Below are positions 16,846 to 25,457 of a stretch of 64,000 nt of DNA, one piece after another. The notes below the pieces were generated by a model. The model made no database searches. It was not told the DNA's origin and saw only the letters and a program-made list of their open reading frames with translations. Within the stretch, counting starts at the first letter, position 1. Each line of letters begins with the position of its first letter. A program made the translations under genes and the position numbers. Source of the stretch: Bacillota bacterium (GTDB lineage Bacteria; Bacillota; Negativicutes; Sporomusales; CTSoil-080); NCBI GenBank assembly GCA_017889635.1, contig JAGGAC010000014.1:1-64000 (forward strand), written 5' to 3'.

Positions 16846-18325
16846 TTAAAGTGGTATATTGCCGTGCTTTCTAGCGGGCCGACTTTCCCGTTTTGTGGCC
16901 AACATGTTGAGAGCCGTAATAATTCGCGGCCTGGTTTCGGCAGGTTCGATAACTTGGTCAACAAAACCACGCTCCGCCGCCTTATAAGGGGTGGCAAATT
17001 CCTCTACATACTTCATAGTCTTGGCCTTGGCCTCTGGGTCATCACGAAAAATGATATTTGCCGCTCCAGCAGGACCCATTACCGCAATCTCGGCTGACGG
17101 CCAGGCCATAACTTGATCAGCCCCCAAATCCTTAGAGCACATTGCCATATACGAACCGCCGTAAGCTTTGCGAGTAATTACTATGGCGTATAATACCGCC
17201 AGTTTCCTGCCCAGTTCCCGGCAGAAAGCCAGGTACATCGACCAGATTGACCAACGAAATGTTGAAAGCATCGCAGAACCTGATAAATCGGGCTGATTTA
17301 TCTGAAGCATTAATATCAAGACAACCCGCCATCACCATCGGCTGGTTCGCAATTACCCCCACCGTCCGACCACCAAACCGGGCAAAACCAGTAATAATAT
17401 TTTGAGCGTAGTAGATGTTAGCCTCATAGAATTCACCGTTATCAACAATGGTTTTGATAATATCTTTCATATTATACGGCTGGTTGGGATTATCAGGTAA
17501 AAAGCTGTCTAATGCTGCCTCAGTACGATTCGAATCATCGTCAGTACTTTTAAGCGGCAGTTCATCAAGATTGTTGCTTGGTAAGAAACTTAGAAGATAA
17601 CGCACCTGCTGCATACAGTCTTCATCAGTCTCAGCCGCAAAATGAGCCACACCGGAAATAGAATTATGAGTCATTGCTCCCCCCAATGCTTCAGCAGTAA
17701 CTTCTTCGGCCGTGACTGATTTTATTACCTGCGGGCCAGTTATGAACATTTGGCTAGTGTTTTTGACCATAAAGATGAAATCAGTCAGTGCAGGCGAATA
17801 TACCGCTCCACCCGCACACGGCCCCATAATTACCGAAATTTGCGGGACCACTCCGGATGACAAAGTATTACGATAAAATATCTTCCCATATCCGCCCAGC
17901 GCATCAACTGCTTCTTGAATCCTCGCTCCCCCTGAATCATTGAGACCAATAATTGGCGCACCCATTTTAAGAGCTAGGTCTTGCACCTTAACGATTTTAG
18001 CGGCATGCATTTCTCCGAGCGAACCGCCGATCACCGTAAAGTCCTGCGCATATACATATACAAGACGGCCATTCACCGTGCCGTAACCAGTTACAACGCC
18101 TTCCCCCGGCGCTTCAACCTTTTCCATCCCGAAATTAGTACACCGATGCTGGACAAATTGGTCAATTTCCACAAAGCTTCCATCATCCAGCAATTTATCT
18201 ATTCGCTCACGGGCAGTAAGCTTACCACTGGCATGCTGCTTATTGATACGCTTTTCTCCGCCGCCAAGCTTAACCTTGGCTTGCATTGCTTTTAGTTCCT
18301 GGATTTTTTCCTGAATGCTAGCCAT
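16846..18325 (-). pseudogene. mmdA: methylmalonyl-CoA decarboxylase carboxyltransferase subunit, internally deleted and frameshifted
   Basis: Two frames together encode MmdA, the subunit that transfers CO2 from methylmalonyl-CoA to biotin. Frame 1 (from ATG 18325, AGGAGGT five bases upstream) runs through the N-terminal carboxylase half to [13 protein letters not shown] near 17185. Frame 2 resumes at [19 protein letters not shown] and runs to the stop at 16846. Between GGIIRH and VITRKAY the family has about 15 more residues (ending in a VPK-type segment), so roughly 47 bases are missing and the frame shifts. As given, the protein would end with 17 wrong codons past the break. The rest of the operon is intact, so this is either real inactivation or an assembly or sequencing error. 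Confidence 0.85.
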
Positions 18326-18369
18326 ATAGCACCTCCTAGCAACTGGCATTACGGACTTAAAAGTTAATA

Positions 18370-18777
18370 TCACTGGCGCTCAGATAACTCTAGCAGCACT
18401 CCCCCGCTGCTCTTAGGATGGATAAACGCGATCTTAGCGCCGCCAGCGCCGTAGCGCGGCACTTCGTCAATCAGACGTATCCCTTTAGCTTTTAAATCAG
18501 CCAATGCATTTTCAACATTGTCTACGCGAAGAGCCAAATGTTGGATTCCCTCACCATTCTTTTCGATAAACTTTGCCACCGGTCCATCCGGCGCGGTCGA
18601 TTCCAGAAGCTCAACCTCACTGTCGCCGCAAGGAATAAAGCACACTTTTACTTTTTGCTGCTCAACCAACTCTTCTCCAAACACCGTCAGTCCCAGTACT
18701 TCACTATAGAAATTCTTTGTCGCAGCCAAATTTTTCACTGCAACTCCGACATGATCAACTTTTAAAATCTTGAACAT
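18370..18777 (-). CDS. mce: methylmalonyl-CoA epimerase
   Basis: A 135-residue vicinal-oxygen-chelate protein that interconverts (S)- and (R)-methylmalonyl-CoA, linking the mutase to the decarboxylase. Both paired modules are complete: [12 protein letters not shown] (metal His), [20 protein letters not shown] (metal His) and [10 protein letters not shown] (metal Glu). The RYGAGG...[14 protein letters not shown] pattern is typical of bacterial epimerases. ATG 18777 follows GAGGAG. It sits between meaB and mmdA, with 24 and 44 base gaps, in the same operon. Confidence 0.95.
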   Translation of the reverse strand: MFKILKVDHVGVAVKNLAATKNFYSEVLGLTVFGEELVEQQKVKVCFIPCGDSEVELLESTAPDGPVAKFIEKNGEGIQHLALRVDNVENALADLKAKGIRLIDEVPRYGAGGAKIAFIHPKSSGGVLLELSERQ

Positions 18778-18801
18778 ATTACCTTCTCCTCATTTTTTTG
18801 C

Positions 18802-19740
18802 CTACCGCAATATGTCGGCCAAAATATTATTGACAATGTTGTACGGCGTTTGCCGGTGACCTTCGATGCTATCCACCAACAAATCCAACTTTCCTGGAGC
18901 CATAACACTCTCCAGCACGTGCCTGCTGATCTGTTCATTAAGCAATAAGAGAAGTTCGTTCTTTGTCCGCGCACTGCGGTGCCGCACAAATTCGCCTGAA
19001 TTATAAAGATAACTTATATGATCGGCAATAGCTCCGATCAGAGCTTCCACCCCATCACCGCTATTGGCCACCGTTCTTTTTACCGGCGGCCTCCAGGCAA
19101 CCTTACTTGAATTCAAGTCCAACATCATTTCAAGCTCGGTTTCTAATCGTTCAGTGCCATCTCGATCAGCTTTGTTGATTACGAAAATATCGCCAATCTC
19201 AAGAATCCCGGCCTTAATTGCCTGAATGTCATCGCCAAGCCCTGGGACAAGCACCACCACCGTGGTATCTACGACTTTAATGACATCCACTTCAGACTGT
19301 CCTACCCCGACTGTTTCAACAAAAATAACGTCTTTACCGAAAGCATCCATGATCTTCACGACTTCCACCGTCTTCTTAGCCAGACCGCCCAAGCTCCCCC
19401 TTGTTCCCATGCTGCGAATAAAAACTCCTTGATCCAATGCCAACTCATTCATCCGAATCCGGTCACCTAAAATAGCTCCGCCGTAAAACGGACTGGTCGG
19501 GTCTATTGCTACGATGCCTACCGTCTTTCCCTTGCGTCGATATTCCTTGGTCATTTTATCAACAAGCGTACTTTTGCCAGCACCCGGCGGTCCAGTAATC
19601 CCAACCACATGTGCTTTGCCGGTATGAGGATATATCGCCTGCATCAGAGTAACTGCTTCGTCATATTCATTTTCCACCGCCGTAATAGCACGCGCTAGGG
19701 CAAGCCTCGAACCAGCCAATAATTCTTGGACAATATCCAT
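18802..19740 (-). CDS. meaB: MeaB/ArgK-type GTPase, methylmalonyl-CoA mutase chaperone
   Basis: A 312-residue G3E-family P-loop GTPase that loads and protects the adenosylcobalamin of methylmalonyl-CoA mutase. It has Walker A GPPGAGKSTLVD (about residues 45-56), the AIDPTSPF segment, ETVGVGQSEVDV (switch region), and the NKADRDGTE guanine-specificity motif. Length is typical. I prefer ATG 19740 to the GTG at 19755, which would directly abut the GAGGTGG ribosome site. It is encoded immediately after the two mutase chains, as in many propionate-pathway operons. Confidence 0.93.
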   Translation of the reverse strand: MDIVQELLAGSRLALARAITAVENEYDEAVTLMQAIYPHTGKAHVVGITGPPGAGKSTLVDKMTKEYRRKGKTVGIVAIDPTSPFYGGAILGDRIRMNELALDQGVFIRSMGTRGSLGGLAKKTVEVVKIMDAFGKDVIFVETVGVGQSEVDVIKVVDTTVVVLVPGLGDDIQAIKAGILEIGDIFVINKADRDGTERLETELEMMLDLNSSKVAWRPPVKRTVANSGDGVEALIGAIADHISYLYNSGEFVRHRSARTKNELLLLLNEQISRHVLESVMAPGKLDLLVDSIEGHRQTPYNIVNNILADILR

Positions 19741-19814
19741 TAGACTTTGCACCACCTCTAGAAACCCAATCTATAGCAGTAATACCTCTGATAGCTCCGT
19801 TCCCCAATAGCCGC

Positions 19815-20087
19815 TTATTTAATATTGGCCTTGATAAATTCAACAATGGATGCGGTCGAAGTCCCTGGAGTAAATATTTCAGCTACACCAGCCTGTTTTA
19901 GACCCGGGGCTACAACATTTACATCTTCCTCCAAGGCGGCTTCAGCGATTTGCTCCGGAGTCTGGCGCAATCCGGTGTAGATTACTTCGAATCCGGCATC
20001 GCGCAAGGCACGGGCCACTACTTTGGCACCACGATCATGGCCGTCGAGCCCAGGCTTAGCAACCAATACTCTTATCCGTCTTTGCAT
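19815..20087 (-). CDS. methylmalonyl-CoA mutase B12-binding chain with internal deletion
   Basis: A 90-residue C-terminal/cobalamin-binding chain of methylmalonyl-CoA mutase. The start ([20 protein letters not shown]) contains the DxHxxG motif whose His ligates cobalt, and the end ([20 protein letters not shown]) is typical. The family chain is about 130 residues. Here EEDVNVVA runs straight into [10 protein letters not shown], removing about 40 residues in frame, including the SxL (SILSGAH) segment and the GG loop that hold the B12 tail. As written it could hardly bind cobalamin. Ribosome site AGGAGGG precedes ATG. It follows the large chain by 24 bases. Confidence 0.85.
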   Translation of the reverse strand: MQRRIRVLVAKPGLDGHDRGAKVVARALRDAGFEVIYTGLRQTPEQIAEAALEEDVNVVAPGLKQAGVAEIFTPGTSTASIVEFIKANIK

Positions 20088-20111
20088 CCTCGTCCCTCCT
20101 CTTACCTTCGC

Positions 20112-21761
20112 TTACAGGCTGACATGGGCTTCATATTCGCCAAATACTCTGCGCAAAACACCGCAAATTTCTCCCAGCGTCCCATATACTTTGACCGCAT
20201 CAAGGATAAAGGGCAAGAGATTTATCTTTTCATCTTTAGCGGCCTTTTCCAATGCAACCAACTTTATCTGAAGTGCATTATTGTCTCGCTTCGCTCTAAG
20301 CTCCGCCAGTTTCTTTTTCTGCAATTCACCTACCGAAGCGTCTACCTGCAGTAGCCCTTCCAACGGCTTTTCCTCAATTTGAAACTGATTCACGCCGACA
20401 ATAACCCGGTTCTTTCTTTCCACTTCCATCTGCCACTTGTAGGCACTTTCTTGAATTTCCCTTTGAATATATCCTTTTTCAATAGCGACAACTGCACCGC
20501 CTATATCGTCAATCTTCTTTATGTAATCCCAACATTCTTGTTCAATTTTATTGGTTAGAGCCTCGATGTAATATGATCCGGCCAACGGATCAACTACATC
20601 GGCCAGGCCGCTTTCATATGCTACAATTTGCTGTGTCCGAAGCGCAGTCCGCACTGCATCCTCATTTGGCAGCGCCAGTGCTTCATCTTTAGAATTGGTA
20701 TGCAGCGACTGAGTTCCGCCAAGTACAGCCGCCGCAGTCTGAAGCGCGACACGCACAATGTTGTTCTCCGGCTGCTGAGCGGTAAGCATCGAACCAGCAG
20801 TTTGGGTATGAACCCGAAGCATCCATGATTTCGGATTAACAGCCCCAAAGCGTTCTTTCATAACCTTGGCCCAAACCCGGCGCGAAGCCCGAAACTTTGC
20901 CGCTTCTTCCAGTACATTGTTGTGAGCATTCCAAAAGAAGGATAGGCGGCCAGCAAAAGCATCGACATTTAAACCCGCCTTAATGGCGGCTTCAACATAA
21001 GCTATGCCGTCGGCAATGGTAAAGGCAATTTCCTGTACCGCCGTCGAGCCAGCTTCGCGGATATGGTAGCCGGAAATAGAGATAGTATTCCAATATGGAA
21101 CATTCTTTGAACAATACTCGAAGATATTGGTAATCAGCCGCATGGAGGGCTTTGGCGGAAAAATGTAGGTACCACGGGCAGCATATTCTTTCAAAATATC
21201 ATTTTGGATAGTCCCCTTAAGTTTATCAGCACTTACACCTTGCTTTTCCGCAACTGCAATATACATAGCCAACAACACCGCTGCCGGAGCATTGATGGTC
21301 ATCGATGTAGAAACTTTCCCCAAATCAATGCTGTCAAATAAAATTTCCATGTCAGCAAGCGAATCGATGGCCACCCCTACTTTACCAACCTCGCCGTCAG
21401 CAATGGGATCATCGGAATCATAGCCAATCTGCGTTGGCAAATCAAACGCACACGACAGGCCGGTCTGACCTTGGTCAAGAAGATATCGGTACCGATTGTT
21501 AGACTCTTCAGCCGTTGCAAACCCTGCGTACTGCCGCATAGTCCAAAATCGTCCGCGATACATAGTTGGCTGCACCCCACGAACATAAGGATAACTACCG
21601 GGAAATCCCAAATCGCGCACATAATCAAATCCTTCAAGATCCAACGGAGTATACACTCTTGGTTGAGCAAGATTCTGTCGTTCAGGATTTTTCGCTAACG
21701 ACTTTTCAGCTTTCATATTGTACTCGTCAAGCATATCCTTCAACGCTTCTTTAGCCATCAT
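20112..21761 (-). CDS. methylmalonyl-CoA mutase, catalytic chain
   Basis: A 549-residue large chain that isomerises succinyl-CoA and (R)-methylmalonyl-CoA using adenosylcobalamin held by a separate small chain. The TIM-barrel motifs are complete: [20 protein letters not shown] near the start (substrate Tyr/Arg), [34 protein letters not shown] and [15 protein letters not shown]. Length matches the two-chain mutases. Three ATGs are in tandem after AAAGGAGG; the second (21761) or third (21758) has the best spacing. The B12-binding chain is encoded 24 bases downstream. Confidence 0.95.
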   Translation of the reverse strand: MMAKEALKDMLDEYNMKAEKSLAKNPERQNLAQPRVYTPLDLEGFDYVRDLGFPGSYPYVRGVQPTMYRGRFWTMRQYAGFATAEESNNRYRYLLDQGQTGLSCAFDLPTQIGYDSDDPIADGEVGKVGVAIDSLADMEILFDSIDLGKVSTSMTINAPAAVLLAMYIAVAEKQGVSADKLKGTIQNDILKEYAARGTYIFPPKPSMRLITNIFEYCSKNVPYWNTISISGYHIREAGSTAVQEIAFTIADGIAYVEAAIKAGLNVDAFAGRLSFFWNAHNNVLEEAAKFRASRRVWAKVMKERFGAVNPKSWMLRVHTQTAGSMLTAQQPENNIVRVALQTAAAVLGGTQSLHTNSKDEALALPNEDAVRTALRTQQIVAYESGLADVVDPLAGSYYIEALTNKIEQECWDYIKKIDDIGGAVVAIEKGYIQREIQESAYKWQMEVERKNRVIVGVNQFQIEEKPLEGLLQVDASVGELQKKKLAELRAKRDNNALQIKLVALEKAAKDEKINLLPFILDAVKVYGTLGEICGVLRRVFGEYEAHVSL

Positions 21762-21782
21762 CATAGCCTCCTTTACCTTGAT

Positions 21783-22112
21783 TTACGCTCCAATCTTAAC
21801 CGCCTTATCCTTTTCCATAACGTACCGGTTAAATATCTCTTTCATTGCTGTCATCAGTGCCCGTTTAGTTGATGTATGTACTCGCTCCTCAACCTCTTTA
21901 AGAATTTCATCTGCATTATTCAGCGATTTCCCTTTTATAATTTTGACAATAAATCCATTAGTCAGCTGACAATACATCGGCACCATACTATCAACGATTT
22001 CCCCTGTTTCCAGGTCAACCTCCATAACAAGAGTAATAAACTTATGGACTTCATAAATATCTGTGCCTTGTGGAACCTGAGCATGAGCTGCCAAAATATG
22101 GGTTTTACTCAT
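21783..22112 (-). CDS. DUF3870 domain protein
   Basis: A 109-residue soluble protein. The pattern (opening MSKTHILAAHAQVPQGTDIY, middle DSMVPMYCQLTNGFIVKII, end RVHTSTKRALMTAMKEIF) fits my memory of the DUF3870 family; no function is established. Start ATG 22112 has GGGAGGG six bases upstream, in preference to 22127. It overlaps the end of the MFS gene region (stop at 22114), so translation is coupled. A paralogue lies at 37812-38135, beside the second operon that carries the same RNA element, so the protein may be a regulator or small-molecule binder of this regulon (inference). Confidence 0.7.
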   Translation of the reverse strand: MSKTHILAAHAQVPQGTDIYEVHKFITLVMEVDLETGEIVDSMVPMYCQLTNGFIVKIIKGKSLNNADEILKEVEERVHTSTKRALMTAMKEIFNRYVMEKDKAVKIGA

Positions 22113-22113
22113 C

Positions 22114-23355
22114 TTAATCCCTCCCACAAACCTCAGTAGCCATTTTTGTTGTCATTGTCCTGGGTTTATTTATATAAAAAGCTATAATACTACTAACTAA
22201 AGCAAGCACTGTAAGAAAGTAAAAACTACCTTCATAACTGCCGGTCATTGTTTTCACCCACCCGGTTAAGTATGGTCCAATCACCGAAGCTACCGCAATG
22301 CCTGTCGAAACCAGCCCAAAGTTAGCCCCAAAATGCTTTGTACCAAAGAATGCGCCAACTACTGCCGACACTTGAGGTATTGTACCTCCATAGCCAATAC
22401 CAATAAGAATCGCAGCAGCAATTAATCCACTCATCCCTAACACCGGCGGTAAAATTGCGAGCATAGCCATTCCTACAGCTGTAGTAATTGACGCTAGCAC
22501 CATCGCGAACTTTCTACCCATTTGATCAGCCAAATAACCAAATAGCACCCGGCCAAACGCGTTAAAAACTGCTAAAACCCCCATCGCAATTGCCGCCTGA
22601 TTAGCACTAATCCCCTGCTCTACCCCAAACGGTACAATATGCCCTAATGCAGTCTGCCCACCGGATACTACAAATAAATGCCATAACCATAGTCCCCAAA
22701 AAGCTGGCAGCACCAGTACATCCTTCCAGTTAAAATCTTTTTCAGCCTGAGCTGATGCTTTTGCTTCCGATAATTCGGCAGCTTCTTGCCACGCCAGTGG
22801 CGGATTACGTAATAGCTGCCCAGCAATAAGTATTACCGTCATACTTATTGCCGCCAGAATTCTGAATACAGCTCGCCAACTCATAAATTTGAAAAGCGGA
22901 GCAACCCAGATACCCAAAATCAAACTTCCTACACCAGTACCTACCATTAACAACCCTGTTACCAAACCACGTTTATCTGGAAACCACCGTACCACAGTAG
23001 CAATTGTACAATTATACAATACTCCAATTGCCAGACCACATAACAAGCTATAGGCAACATAAAGTTGAAAGAGGCTATTAATCCAAGAAGCAGACATTAA
23101 CCCCACGCCAAGTAAAATACCAGCAATTATCGAGACAGCTCGCGGCCCCTTATAGTCAATTAACGGCCCACCAAGCAATATCCCTCCTGCAAGAAAGATC
23201 ATCGCCAGGCTATAAACCAACGCAGTCTGATCCCGGCTCCATCCAAACTCCTGTTCTATTGGCAAAACAAACATTGACCAGGCGTCAAGAAACCCAACCA
23301 CAAGCATCATCACAAAGCCAATTACAACAAACCTCCATCGTCCACTAATATCCAT
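22114..23355 (-). CDS. MFS transporter, oxalate/formate antiporter-like (OFA) family
   Basis: A 413-residue, 12-span inner-membrane transporter. The start (WRFVVIGFVMMLVVGFLDAWSMFVLPIEQEFGW) and the loop LGGPLIDYKGPRAVSI fit the OFA family that includes OxlT and monocarboxylate exchangers; the second half has FGYLADQMGRKFAM. ATG 23355 is preceded by GAGAGGA. It lies 35 bases downstream of the thiolase gene and upstream of the DUF3870 gene. It probably moves a mono- or dicarboxylate substrate or product of this pathway. Confidence 0.85.
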   Translation of the reverse strand: MDISGRWRFVVIGFVMMLVVGFLDAWSMFVLPIEQEFGWSRDQTALVYSLAMIFLAGGILLGGPLIDYKGPRAVSIIAGILLGVGLMSASWINSLFQLYVAYSLLCGLAIGVLYNCTIATVVRWFPDKRGLVTGLLMVGTGVGSLILGIWVAPLFKFMSWRAVFRILAAISMTVILIAGQLLRNPPLAWQEAAELSEAKASAQAEKDFNWKDVLVLPAFWGLWLWHLFVVSGGQTALGHIVPFGVEQGISANQAAIAMGVLAVFNAFGRVLFGYLADQMGRKFAMVLASITTAVGMAMLAILPPVLGMSGLIAAAILIGIGYGGTIPQVSAVVGAFFGTKHFGANFGLVSTGIAVASVIGPYLTGWVKTMTGSYEGSFYFLTVLALVSSIIAFYINKPRTMTTKMATEVCGRD

Positions 23356-23390
23356 AGCAGCGATCCTCTCTTTTGGTTGTAATGCTCTCT

Positions 23391-24581
23391 TTAGACTAGC
23401 TCAATAATATCCGCAATCCCCATTCCTCCGGCAATGCAGAGAGTTGACACCCCATATTTTACCTTCCGTTTTCGCATTTCATAAATCAGGGTAGTCAAAA
23501 CCCGCGCCCCTGAGCAGCCTAGCGGATGACCAAGGGCAATTGCACCGCCATTCACATTAACAATGCTTTCATTTAAGTCCAAATCTTTAATTACAGCGAG
23601 ACTTTGCGCCGCAAACGCCTCGTTAAGTTCGATCAAACCTATATCACCTAAAGTTAGCCCCGCCAATTTAAGCGCTTTCCTTGTGGCAGGAGCTGGCCCG
23701 ATCCCCATGACTTCCGGCGATACACCAGCAACTGCATGGCTACGTAAAACTGCCAGCGGTTTTAGATTTCTCTTTTGAGCTTCCTTAGCAGACATAACAA
23801 CCAGACAAGCTGCTCCATCATTACGTCCTGACGAATTTCCGGCCGTAACGGTGCCCCCGGACTTAAAGACCGCTTTTAGCTTTGCCAACTGCTCCAATGT
23901 TGTTTTCCGTGGGAACTCGTCAATATCAAAAAGAACCGGATCACCCTTCTTCTGCCTAACGGCGACAGTCACGGTTTCTTCCCGAAACCGCCCTTCTGTT
24001 ATAGCCTGTGCTGCCTTATTCTGACTGCCAAGCGCAAAACTATCCTGCTCCTCACGACTAATACTGTAGCGCTCCGCCAAATTTTCTGCCGTCAAACCCA
24101 TCGTTAGTTCGCCATATGTTTCTATTGGTTGCGATCGTGGCTGACTTTCGGTATTAGAATCAACAAGAACGGCGTTACCGGCACCGTAGCCATAGCGAGC
24201 GCCTCTGAGATAGTAGGGAGCATTGCTCATACTCTCCGTACCGCCGGCAACAATTATGTCGGCTTGACCAGACATAATTGCCTGCGCCGCGTTATTAACA
24301 GCCTGTAGACCGCTACCACATTGACGCATCACAGTATAAGCCGGCACCGCTATAGGAATACCAGCCTTTAACGCAGCAACCCTGGCAATATTGGGCGAAT
24401 CCGCGCTTTGCTTGGTCTGACCTAAAATCACCTCGTCAATTCTTTCAGGTTCTATCCCAGCTCTTTTCACGGCTTCGCTAATAACTATTTGCGCCAATTC
24501 TTCAGGCGGAACGGTTTTAAGCGTTCCACCGATTCTGCCGATGGCAGTTCTAACAGCACTAACTATTACAACATCTTGCAT
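23391..24581 (-). CDS. acetyl-CoA acetyltransferase (thiolase)
   Basis: A 396-residue thiolase that condenses or cleaves acyl-CoA with acetyl-CoA. The nucleophilic Cys lies in RQCGSGLQAVNNAAQAI (about residue 88), NEAFAAQSLAV carries the Asn/Glu set, GGAIALGHPLGCSGAR the catalytic His, and LCIAGGMG the second Cys, where LCIGGGMG is more usual. Length is normal. ATG 24581 has GGAGG seven bases upstream. Together with the 3-hydroxyacyl-CoA dehydrogenase at the operon head it can carry out the last two steps of a beta-oxidation-like cleavage, but no enoyl-CoA hydratase is present in the operon. Confidence 0.94.
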   Translation of the reverse strand: MQDVVIVSAVRTAIGRIGGTLKTVPPEELAQIVISEAVKRAGIEPERIDEVILGQTKQSADSPNIARVAALKAGIPIAVPAYTVMRQCGSGLQAVNNAAQAIMSGQADIIVAGGTESMSNAPYYLRGARYGYGAGNAVLVDSNTESQPRSQPIETYGELTMGLTAENLAERYSISREEQDSFALGSQNKAAQAITEGRFREETVTVAVRQKKGDPVLFDIDEFPRKTTLEQLAKLKAVFKSGGTVTAGNSSGRNDGAACLVVMSAKEAQKRNLKPLAVLRSHAVAGVSPEVMGIGPAPATRKALKLAGLTLGDIGLIELNEAFAAQSLAVIKDLDLNESIVNVNGGAIALGHPLGCSGARVLTTLIYEMRKRKVKYGVSTLCIAGGMGIADIIELV

Positions 24582-24608
24582 GATAACCTCCGTATATTCT
24601 GAAAGCTT

Positions 24609-25457
24609 TTATTTGGCTTTAAGGACAAGCTCACCCACATTTTGACTCGCATGAGTTCGCACGGTAAGCTCAATTGGATAATATCCCTCATATTCAGCCT
24701 TAATGGTATAATCAGTATTTCTGGCCAGGCCCTTGAATTCAAAATCACCAAAGAAATCCGTTTGTACCTCAATTACTTTGTCTTCTCCGTTAGCCTTCAG
24801 GGTAACCTTAGCCCCCTTTACGCAATCGCATTGCCTGTCAGACAAGATCACTTCTCCGGCAATAAAGGGCTTGGGAATACCAATATATTTTGTACTTGGC
24901 CTAGTACCTAACTCAGACTTGAAGCTCTTAACCTTATCAGCTTTTGCGACCAACAACTTAGAAATCTCGCTATCAGCATCGTCTAAATCACCAAATACCA
25001 ACGCGCCAGTAGGGCAACACTCCGCGCACCGAACTGTTTTTTCGCCATTGTCCAACATGTGAACGCACAAAGTACATTTTTGAGGTATACTCTTTTCCTC
25101 GTTCCAAAAAATCGCGCCATAGGGACAGGCATTTACGATATCCTTGCGGCCAATCGCTTTTTTCGGGTCGATAATAACAATTCCATCGCTGCGTCTATAA
25201 ACCGCATCTGCGTTGTTTGATGTAATACAATGCGGATTTACACAATGTTGGCACATCACAGGAATGTAATCCACCTTAATCTTCGTCCCTGTTCCATGTT
25301 CGACTTCCTTTAATTGTATCCACTTATGCCCCTCATTTGGCTGTGCAGCCGAAGTCGGATAGTAATCATTTCCGATATACTCATCCTTACAGGCAAGAAA
25401 GCAGGAATGACAGCCAGTACATTTTTCGACATCCACAACAATCCCATATCTAGCCAT
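24609..25457 (-). CDS. transhydroxylase-type iron-sulfur subunit
   Basis: A 282-residue electron-transfer subunit. Residues 1-190 form a DmsB-like 4Fe-4S module with four Cys groups (CTGCHSCFLACKDE; CQHCVNPHC; the NACPYGA/CTLC pair; CAECCPTGA). Residues about 195-282 form a separate beta-sandwich of the carboxypeptidase-regulatory type (AKVTLKANGEDKVIEVQTDF...). This ferredoxin-plus-Ig-like layout and length match the small subunit of the pyrogallol-phloroglucinol transhydroxylase of Pelobacter (TthS, about 275 residues) and few other families. It overlaps the end of the large-subunit gene by 8 bases, so translation is coupled. Confidence 0.85.
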   Translation of the reverse strand: MARYGIVVDVEKCTGCHSCFLACKDEYIGNDYYPTSAAQPNEGHKWIQLKEVEHGTGTKIKVDYIPVMCQHCVNPHCITSNNADAVYRRSDGIVIIDPKKAIGRKDIVNACPYGAIFWNEEKSIPQKCTLCVHMLDNGEKTVRCAECCPTGALVFGDLDDADSEISKLLVAKADKVKSFKSELGTRPSTKYIGIPKPFIAGEVILSDRQCDCVKGAKVTLKANGEDKVIEVQTDFFGDFEFKGLARNTDYTIKAEYEGYYPIELTVRTHASQNVGELVLKAK

